From assembly GCF_004564235.1 (NCBI RefSeq), contig NZ_SOMN01000002.1:276673-340672 (forward strand): 64,000 nucleotides of DNA. Direction: 5' to 3'. This DNA is from Cohnella luojiensis (GTDB taxonomy: Bacteria; Bacillota; Bacilli; Paenibacillales; Paenibacillaceae). Below, piece by piece: positions 58,329 to 64,000 of this stretch. The translations under genes and the position numbers were made by a program. A model generated the notes under the pieces. That model ran no database searches. It had not been told where the DNA came from and worked only from the letters and a program-made list of their open reading frames with translations. The stretch's first letter is position 1; the number at the start of each line of letters is the position of its first letter.

Positions 58329-59952
58329 TGAGCCTCATGCAGTTGATAGTTTAGCGGATACAATCGATTGGGCAGCTTTGGGGATTAACAAAGTGCACAA
58401 AGCTTATTCTGCAATGGAAGCCCTTACAACGTTAAAGGAGAATCCAGTCGATATCATCATCACGGATATTCATATGCCGAAGATGAACGGGCTCGAAATG
58501 ATCGAGGAAGTCAGAAAGATATGGCCGAGAACGAAGTGTTTGATTTTGTCCGGCTATGCGGAGTTTGAATTTGCTCAAAAAGCGATACAATTGCAAACGG
58601 TCGAGTATTTGCTCAAGCCTGTACTGAATGAAGAAGTCATCGACAAAATAAGTATACTAGTCAAGCAGATTCAATCTGAGTGGCTGGAGATTAGCTCGAA
58701 TGAACAAGCAGTCCGTGCTATTAAAGATAATTTGTCGTTGTTAAAAGGAAACCTGCTCCTTGAATTATTGCAGGGACGTAAATATCCTCAAACAGTTTGG
58801 GAACGGAAGCTGGAACTCCTGCAAGTACCGATCGTATTTGGAGATCGATATCATATGTTTATGATGCGATTGGAAGAGGGTTTCCAATCATTTGATTTAG
58901 GCAGCAGACATTTGCTTGAGTATGCCGTTTATAACATTGTGGAGGAAATATTAGGGCAAACCGCTGATGTTTGGTACAGTAAGGATGAGTACGATTATCA
59001 TGTTTTCTTAATGAAGTGGAAATGGGATGAAGCGGAGCAAGGACGTTATCTAACCTTACTGTATCTAAACGAGAATGAATATGTAGACAACCTATTCTCT
59101 CGTATACAACATAATGTAAAGGTTTTTCTGAAGGGTCAGGTAACGATATTAGTGGGCGGATGGGAGGTTTTTCCAAACCGTCTCTCGAGCACATATCATG
59201 AAATGTTGCTTATGTATCGTCAACAAATCGGTAGAGACAATAGTTTCTATATGAAATTATCAAGCTTCTCGACAGAGAAGGATATTCAGCCAATTTCTTC
59301 GCTCTATGAACCGCCTGTATTGTCGCAGCTCCTGGAGACAGGAAGATGGCAGGAGGGGGAACTCAAGCTAAGATCAATATTCGATCAATTCTCCAACGAC
59401 AAATATGCAACCCGAGACAATTTAATAGAGGTATATTTTCATATTTACAATGCCTTCACTTACATCTTGCATCGAAACGGGAAAAAAATATCGGATTTTT
59501 TAGGGAGCGAACTGGATCATCTGATCGATGGCAATTATTATCGCAACACGGTTCAATTAATGGATTTATCGATAAAGATGCTTCGGCAGCTGCGTGATGA
59601 ATCTCTTACTGAAATGAAAGACAACCGTAGTCAAATCGTACATAGAGTACAACGGTATATCGAGAATAACCTTGCAGGGGACGTTTCGTTACAGACGCTG
59701 GGGGAACAGGTTTACTTGCACCCGGCATACTTGTCTAAAGTGTACAAGATGGAGACTGGGGAGGGCATCAATCAGTATGTGCAACGCCTAAGGATGGAGA
59801 AAGCCGCACTTTTGTTAAAACAAACAGAAAATAGAGTTTATGAAATCGGAAAACTCATCGGACTGTCCAACACGACTTACTTTATCAAACAGTTCCGCAA
59901 AGATTATGGAATGACACCGCAAGAATATCGCGATGTTCTAAGAGGTGAATAG
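58303..59952 (+). CDS. YesN-type AraC-family response regulator
   Basis: The 549-residue protein has a receiver domain with phospho-accepting Asp55 in IIITDIHMPKMNG, a long middle region (about 130-440) of unknown fold, and two AraC helix-turn-helix motifs at the end (AGDVSLQTLGEQVYLHPAYL and RVYEIGKLIGLSNTTYFIKQ, MTPQEYRDVL). It should activate the uptake genes. Overlap with the kinase gene shows they are a pair. Confidence 0.94.
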   Translation: MMGLMIVDDEPHAVDSLADTIDWAALGINKVHKAYSAMEALTTLKENPVDIIITDIHMPKMNGLEMIEEVRKIWPRTKCLILSGYAEFEFAQKAIQLQTVEYLLKPVLNEEVIDKISILVKQIQSEWLEISSNEQAVRAIKDNLSLLKGNLLLELLQGRKYPQTVWERKLELLQVPIVFGDRYHMFMMRLEEGFQSFDLGSRHLLEYAVYNIVEEILGQTADVWYSKDEYDYHVFLMKWKWDEAEQGRYLTLLYLNENEYVDNLFSRIQHNVKVFLKGQVTILVGGWEVFPNRLSSTYHEMLLMYRQQIGRDNSFYMKLSSFSTEKDIQPISSLYEPPVLSQLLETGRWQEGELKLRSIFDQFSNDKYATRDNLIEVYFHIYNAFTYILHRNGKKISDFLGSELDHLIDGNYYRNTVQLMDLSIKMLRQLRDESLTEMKDNRSQIVHRVQRYIENNLAGDVSLQTLGEQVYLHPAYLSKVYKMETGEGINQYVQRLRMEKAALLLKQTENRVYEIGKLIGLSNTTYFIKQFRKDYGMTPQEYRDVLRGE

Positions 59953-59954
59953 AG

Positions 59955-61622
59955 ATGAAGAAAACCGCTGTATTCGTCCTGATCGTCGCTGTGTTATGTG
60001 GAATCGTTGGATTTCAGTGGATCAAAAGCAACTCCAAAAACCTCATTACAACAAATGTTGAGATTAATGAGAGCCATTGGATTAACGGAAAATACGACCC
60101 GCCAATCACAATAACTAGAGTCGTTAAGCACAATTCGGCTTCTACGAAATTTATTAAAGGCGAGAATTGGGATCATAACGTTTTTACAAGCTGGTTGCAG
60201 GAAACTCTCGGAATTAAGTTAAAAACATTATGGGTCGTAACCGATGAGAACGATGCTTTCGCTAAAAAACTAAAGCTATCCATCTCTGCCGATGAAGAAC
60301 TGCCCGATATTATTGCTTATCGCGGTTCTTATGAAACGTTGAATCAACTGCTGGATTCCGGCCGATTTATGCCCATTGACGATCTGTTCGAACAATTTGC
60401 AAGTCCGATCTGGAAGGATGCGGCTGAAAAGTATCCGTCCATGTGGTACAGCGTGACAAGAGACGGTAAGAAGTACGGGTTGCCGCTTCTTGATTATTCC
60501 ATGAACACAGAATCCGTTTTGTGGATGCGCGAGGATTGGATGGAGAGCTTCGGGTTGAAAGCGCCGAAAACCATTGCTGATTTGGAAAAGATCATGGACG
60601 TATTCACCAATCAGGATCCGGACGGCAATGGAAAGAATGATACTTATGGAATAGCGGTTACTTTACGGATGCAGCTCAATACGTGGATGTCGGATTTGAG
60701 TTGGTTGTTCGGAGCGTATGGCGCTATTAACAGTCAATGGAATAAAGAAGGGGACAAGCTCGTATACGGCTCCATACAACCTGGGGCCAAGCTGGCCTTA
60801 TCGAAATTAAACGAATGGATAAAAAAAGGTTATATTGCTCGGGAAGCCAGTATGTGGGATGAAACCAAAGCTTCCGAGTTATTCACCTCCGGCAAAGCTG
60901 GAATTATTGCCGGTCCGCACTGGATGCCGGATTGGCCGCTGCCGTTATTGAAGCAAACGGTTGCAGGAGCGAAATATAAAGCCTATCCCGTACCGGCGGG
61001 ACCGGATGGGAAAAGAGGAGTGCGTGCAGGAGGCTCGGCCCCGGTTAATGGAACCATTCTTATAAATAAAGATAGCAAACACCCGGAAGCATACTTTTAT
61101 TATTACAATTATTTGCTTGAGCATTACGCCAACCCTGCAGCAGGTTCAGAATTCGAATACGGCTTTGCAGAAGGCTACGACTATAATATCGTGGATGGTC
61201 AATTGGTCAAAGATACTCCCGAGTTTGTCAGCCCAATGGATTACTCTTTGACCTACGAAGGGGCCCGCATTCCCGACTTGATGATTGAGACTTTAGCCAA
61301 ACTTGCTAAGGAAGAACCGGTCACCCCCTTCGAGAAACAAGTGAAGGCCAAACGGACCGTAGAAGAAATCGAAGCTGCTTCAATCGTATTGGACTATGAT
61401 AAACAAGGGATTCATTTCGCGAATTTATATGATGGTGAAGCGACAGAGACAACGAAGTTGAAAGGAGAATTGCTGTTTCAAATGGAAAGAGAGGCATTCT
61501 CCAAAATGATTTACGGACAGCTTCCGGTCAATGTATTCGGCGATTTCGTTAAGCAGTGGAAAGCTTCAGGCGGCGACCAACTGACAAGGGAAGTCAACGC
61601 GTGGTATGAATCGGTTAAATAA
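59955..61622 (+). CDS. Membrane-anchored solute-binding protein next to the two-component pair
   Basis: The 555-residue protein has an N-terminal hydrophobic segment (TAVFVLIVAVLCGIVGFQWI) without a clear lipobox, so it is likely an uncleaved anchor. The fold is a LplA/type 1 solute-binding protein (AFAKKLKLSISADEELPDII, FGLKAPKTIADLEKIMDVF, GNGKNDTYGIAVTL). GAGGTG precedes the ATG. With no permease beside it, it may serve as a ligand-presenting partner of the kinase, as in similar clusters, or feed one of the channels upstream. Confidence 0.9.
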   Translation: MKKTAVFVLIVAVLCGIVGFQWIKSNSKNLITTNVEINESHWINGKYDPPITITRVVKHNSASTKFIKGENWDHNVFTSWLQETLGIKLKTLWVVTDENDAFAKKLKLSISADEELPDIIAYRGSYETLNQLLDSGRFMPIDDLFEQFASPIWKDAAEKYPSMWYSVTRDGKKYGLPLLDYSMNTESVLWMREDWMESFGLKAPKTIADLEKIMDVFTNQDPDGNGKNDTYGIAVTLRMQLNTWMSDLSWLFGAYGAINSQWNKEGDKLVYGSIQPGAKLALSKLNEWIKKGYIAREASMWDETKASELFTSGKAGIIAGPHWMPDWPLPLLKQTVAGAKYKAYPVPAGPDGKRGVRAGGSAPVNGTILINKDSKHPEAYFYYYNYLLEHYANPAAGSEFEYGFAEGYDYNIVDGQLVKDTPEFVSPMDYSLTYEGARIPDLMIETLAKLAKEEPVTPFEKQVKAKRTVEEIEAASIVLDYDKQGIHFANLYDGEATETTKLKGELLFQMEREAFSKMIYGQLPVNVFGDFVKQWKASGGDQLTREVNAWYESVK

Positions 61623-62107
61623 TGACTCATGCGGCGTTCCGCCAACCGGGTTGTCGTGTACGGGGTACGGATTTCGACGAGTTTCCCGGCAAAGGAGTGT
61701 CCTTCAGCGGTCTGCGCGACGAGGGCAACATCTATGCCTACCGTACACAAACCGAGATGCGCATTAACCCAATCACCGATACGCCGCAGAAGAAAAAGTT
61801 TGTGTTCGACAGCGGATGGGATTTGCTTGCACTGGAGCTGGAAGAAGGTGAATTCGCCTCCTACACCTTTAATGCCATCGGTGAAGGTTGCACCGTTGGG
61901 CTGGAACTCCAATGCCGCGCAGATGCATGGGTATCCGTTCAGCAGGACGGGCGCGAGATCGCTCAGACGGAGCTATCCGCTGGGGTAAACGTCTCAAAGA
62001 CTATCATCGCATCGTTAATTCCTGCGGAGGAGTCTATCGTGAAGGTGTGCGTCCATCGCGGCAGGATAGAGCTGCACACGGTTTGTCTTGATGTATTGGA
62101 GAATTAG
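61622..62107 (+). CDS. Small beta-rich protein of unknown function after the binding protein
   Basis: The 161-residue protein starts at an ATG overlapping the preceding stop. The sequence (KKFVFDSGWDLLALELEEGE, then FASYTFNAIGEGCTVGLELQ and SIVKVCVHRGRIELHTVCLD) is a beta-sandwich-like pattern resembling accessory domains of glycoside hydrolases, without signal peptide or catalytic motif. It may be the remaining end of a larger glycosidase gene, or a small accessory protein. The function is unknown. Confidence 0.55.
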   Translation: MTHAAFRQPGCRVRGTDFDEFPGKGVSFSGLRDEGNIYAYRTQTEMRINPITDTPQKKKFVFDSGWDLLALELEEGEFASYTFNAIGEGCTVGLELQCRADAWVSVQQDGREIAQTELSAGVNVSKTIIASLIPAEESIVKVCVHRGRIELHTVCLDVLEN

Positions 62108-62162
62108 CTATAATTTTCTTTTATTAACCGAGCCACGCATTCCGTGAACTCTAATGCAAAAA

Positions 62163-62182
62163 AGGAGCCACTGGGTGTGGCT
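62163..62182. terminator. Hairpin after the importer block
   Basis: GGAGCCAC and GTGGCTCC form an 8-bp stem around a 4-base loop. The flanks are A-rich on both sides, so the T-run needed for termination exists on the minus strand; it may stop leftward transcripts from the coat gene region or stabilise the operon mRNA. Confidence 0.5.
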
Positions 62183-62251
62183 CCAAGGAGGAAAAAAAGG
62201 TTATGAAGAAAAGTGCAAACATAAATATTTGCAAGTTCCTCTATATCCTAT

Positions 62252-62270
62252 GATATACGATTCGTATATC
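62252..62270. promoter_or_regulatory. Perfect 19-bp palindrome in a gene-free stretch
   Basis: GATATACG-ATT-CGTATATC is a perfect inverted repeat with a 3-base centre. It lies in the 300-base stretch 62108-62406 that has no gene, about 140 bases before the stress-like gene, and could be an operator. No more copies were noticed in the window. Confidence 0.4.
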
Positions 62271-62406
62271 GAATTCATTAGGTAATTGGTGGAACAACGA
62301 CAAACTCTATAAGCTTGTCATGATATCTTGAATTCTGAATACTTCATTCCTTATCGGGTAGGCTAATTCAGGTGAATACAGACTAGATACGAAGGAGATT
62401 CCTGAT

Positions 62407-62775
62407 ATGCCAGAAAAACCGATAATCGTTTATTTCAATTCCCCCGAACAAGCAAGTAAAGCCTTGGAACAAATGAAAAGTGAATTTGAAGTGATTGAGT
62501 CGGCTATTGATCGATTCGATGGATATCCCGGCGACGGTTCCGACCCGTTAAATCCAATAACAGGCGATGTACCGAGTTTGGGTTCGCTGACTCTTGGCGG
62601 AAACTTCGGAAGGGATGCCGGAATTTTGGCTGCGACTAGTACAAGCGCAAGCGGTATAAGTTCCGGAGGAGCTGGCAATATGGTCTCCGGGGTAGATATT
62701 ATTCTGACCGCAATCGTACAAGAAGAGAACGGCGAAAAGGCTATGAAGATCGCAAAGGATTGTGGCGCTCTTTAA
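62407..62775 (+). CDS. Small general-stress-like protein
   Basis: The 122-residue protein (PEKPIIVYFNSPEQASKALE at the start, Gly-rich middle SLGSLTLGGNFGRDAGILAA, end VDIILTAIVQEENGEKAMKI) has the form of small Bacillales stress proteins with a ferredoxin-like fold that also flank spore or stress loci. AAGGAG precedes the ATG. The function is not established. Confidence 0.6.
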   Translation: MPEKPIIVYFNSPEQASKALEQMKSEFEVIESAIDRFDGYPGDGSDPLNPITGDVPSLGSLTLGGNFGRDAGILAATSTSASGISSGGAGNMVSGVDIILTAIVQEENGEKAMKIAKDCGAL

Positions 62776-62802
62776 ATGCAACGGGAAATATCTATCCTGA
62801 AT

Positions 62803-63231
62803 TTACATCTGAATTGCCATTTGAGCATTCTTAGCATCATTGGCAAGAAGCTGTTCTAAATTATAAGACGGATATAAACCGCGCTCAAGCATGAAATAAA
62901 ACACTTTACTATGGAGCTGAATCATCTTAACAAGCTGTTTTGTTAATGTGGCTCTTAAAGATGGCGTTGCAGTTTCGGCTATTGCAATCGCATAATTACG
63001 AACAGACGTCTTTGCACAGATAAGTAAATGTGCTGCGAAAAATGCCGTAAGATCTTCAGGGGATGCGTTTCGGGTTGGGACAGGAGCCAATTGAAAATAC
63101 GGAAGCAGCTCTTTCAGATTCATTTCAAATCCCTTAATGGCTTCTGCATATAATCCCCGGAGTGTAGGGTCATTGACGTGGGGGAAATTCATTTTGAAGT
63201 CCATTAAGCTGTTTTGTTTATGGGATACCAT
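62803..63231 (-). CDS. CotF-like spore coat protein
   Basis: The 142-residue helical protein (DPTLRGLYAEAIKGFEMNLK, then TAFFAAHLLICAKTSVRNYA and QLVKMIQLHSKVFYFMLERG) fits the ferritin-like CotF coat family of spore formers. It is convergent with the stress-like gene. The start at 63231 has only a weak ribosome site; 63204 is an option. It supports a spore-forming host. Confidence 0.7.
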   Translation of the reverse strand: MVSHKQNSLMDFKMNFPHVNDPTLRGLYAEAIKGFEMNLKELLPYFQLAPVPTRNASPEDLTAFFAAHLLICAKTSVRNYAIAIAETATPSLRATLTKQLVKMIQLHSKVFYFMLERGLYPSYNLEQLLANDAKNAQMAIQM

Positions 63232-63345
63232 ATGCCTAACTTTTAGTAATGATAATTTTTCCTATTAACAAAAGAGCGGGGGAATAAATATTTCTTCCTG
63301 AGAAAAGATAAAACAGGAAAATGGAGGACAAAAGGAGTTGATACT

Positions 63346-63516
63346 ATGGATCAGACCGAGACTAACGAGGAACTAAGAGATCTTCGTACTCATATGGCGG
63401 GAGCAACGGATCTTCACGAAACGAGAGAACATGAACCTGAGAACATTGATCCCCCCGTGGCGCCAACAACGGGGGCGTTCGATGAAAGACCGCCAAGCGA
63501 AAAACATGGCAACTAA
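63346..63516 (+). CDS. 56-residue acidic protein of unknown function
   Basis: A short frame starts at ATG 63346, 8 bases after AAAGGAG. The peptide is very acidic and Pro/Thr-rich (MDQTETNEELRDLRTHMAGA, then EPENIDPPVAPTTGAF). The layout (good ribosome site, own terminator at 63543) supports a real gene. Disordered small proteins like this occur in spores, but nothing specific is visible. Confidence 0.55.
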   Translation: MDQTETNEELRDLRTHMAGATDLHETREHEPENIDPPVAPTTGAFDERPPSEKHGN

Positions 63517-63522
63517 GACCCG

Positions 63523-63571
63523 CGCACCATACATACAAATCGAGAAGCCTTGAGATATAAGGCTTCTTTTT
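63523..63571 (+). repeat. Second copy of the tRNA-Leu 3' flank, with terminator
   Basis: CGCACCATACATACAA at 63523-63538 is identical to 41352-41367, the end of tRNA-Leu plus its downstream flank. A terminator of the same type follows: AGAAGCCTT (63543-63551) with AAGGCTTCT (63559-63567) and a T-run. No tRNA body precedes it; the small acidic gene ends 6 bases before. Confidence 0.75.
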
Positions 63572-63583
63572 GTTCCCCTATCA

Positions 63584-63846
63584 GAATTGCCGTTACGATT
63601 GGAGTTAGGCAACCGGCGGAACGGTTAACTACAGGAATTGCCGTTACGATTGGAATTAGGCAAGCCGGCGGAACGGTTAACGGCAGGAATTGCCGTTACG
63701 ATTGGAATTAGGCAAGCCGGCGGAACGGTTAACGGCAGGAATTGCCGTTACGATTGGAGTTAGGCAAGCCGACGGAACGGTTAACGGCAGAAATTGCCGT
63801 TACGGTTGGAGTTAGGCAAGCCGGCGGAACGGTTAACGGCAGGAAT
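63584..63846. repeat. Five tandem 52-bp repeats cut by an IS element
   Basis: Units start at 63584, 63635, 63687, 63739 and 63791. Each begins near AATTGCCGTTACGATTGG and ends CGGTTAACGGCAG, with one to a few differences between copies; the first is one base short. TGCCGTTA at the unit start and TAACGGCA at its end are inverted, so each junction can form a tight hairpin. A sixth unit begins (GGAAT) and is then replaced by the IS sequence. There is no spacer variation, so it is not a CRISPR array. Confidence 0.85.
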
Positions 63847-64000
63847 GGACCTCTGTCAAGAAAGTGGACACTTAATAAGAGAATTTAACTAATGTTACTG
63901 TAGTAAAGGGCTTCGAAACGTAAAGGTGATACGTAACCCAATGAACCATGGATTCTCTTACGGTTGTAGAAAAGCTCAATATACTCAAACATCTCTTGTT
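63846..64000 (-). mobile_element. End of an IS3-family insertion sequence (partial)
   Basis: The sequence turns at about 63846 from the repeat array into TGGACCTCTGTCAAGAAAGT, a terminal repeat of the TG...CC type found on IS3-family elements. A minus-strand transposase end begins 40 bases further. The other end lies beyond the window. Confidence 0.8.
63885..64000 (-). CDS. IS3-family transposase OrfB, C-terminal end (partial)
   Basis: Reading leftward from the window edge gives QEMFEYIELFYNRKRIHGSL, then GYVSPLRFEALYYSNIS and a stop at 63887-63885. This is the conserved end of the rve integrase domain of IS3-family OrfB, including the YN-xKR-xH-xSLGY-xxP signature. The start is outside the window. 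Confidence 0.92.
   Translation of the reverse strand, partial: QEMFEYIELFYNRKRIHGSLGYVSPLRFEALYYSNIS

Noticed and set aside
62203..62253. 16-codon frame after AAGGAGG at 62186
   Set aside because: It is very short with no features; the ribosome-like site may be chance in an A/G-rich stretch behind a hairpin.
63584..63846. CRISPR array
   Set aside because: Units are contiguous 52-mers with no variable spacers, and no cas genes are present.

Overview
The window reads as a piece of a spore-forming Gram-positive chromosome of the Paenibacillaceae type (Paenibacillus or Cohnella-like). The reasons are strong AGGAGG-type ribosome sites with frequent TTG and GTG starts, a CotF-like spore coat gene, a YesM/YesN-type two-component pair, carbohydrate ABC importers without their own ATPase, and Gram-positive LexA boxes. 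This placement is inferred from gene content only.

Positions 1 to about 41,358 are a siphovirus prophage of HK97 type whose left end lies outside the window. From left to right it has: a lysogeny switch (ImmA/IrrE peptidase and CI-like repressor leftward, Cro-like gene rightward, with repeated GGTATT-N3-AATACC operators); early genes and a replication module (DUF2800, DUF2815, MazG-like, family A DNA polymerase, cytosine methyltransferase with a complete second gene nested in another frame, VapE-type primase/helicase, VRR-NUC nuclease, SNF2 helicase, DUF3310, late sigma-like regulator); HNH nuclease and the terminase-portal-protease-capsid block; connectors and tail genes, including a -1 frameshift at GGGAAAC in the tail chaperone gene; tail tip and fibre genes; and lysis (XhlA, holin, amidase). 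Cargo genes are scattered through it: two HEPN-type proteins, an HExxH metallopeptidase-like gene, a stalk-domain secreted protein, a fibronectin type III secreted protein, an ATP-dependent DNA ligase, and a three-gene operon under two LexA boxes. The right end is a 60-base 3' fragment of tRNA-Leu(CAG), taken as attR.

Positions 41,568 to 62,107 are one dense block of + strand genes for carbohydrate sensing and uptake. A 1004-residue membrane-anchored binding protein with a duplicated N-terminal beta module is followed by two permeases, an NHL/TPR membrane protein, a Yip1-family protein, a DUF5696 protein, two more permeases, a lipoprotein solute-binding protein, a GH30 glycosidase with CBM6, a YesM-type kinase, a YesN-type AraC regulator, another anchored binding protein and a small unknown protein. 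No ATP-binding subunit is present, so a shared MsmX/UgpC-type ATPase elsewhere is likely.

Positions 62,108 to 64,000 hold a small stress-like protein, a CotF-like coat protein, a 56-residue acidic protein, a second copy of the sequence flanking the tRNA-Leu 3' end with a similar terminator, five tandem 52-bp repeats, and the end of an IS3-family element that cuts the repeat array.
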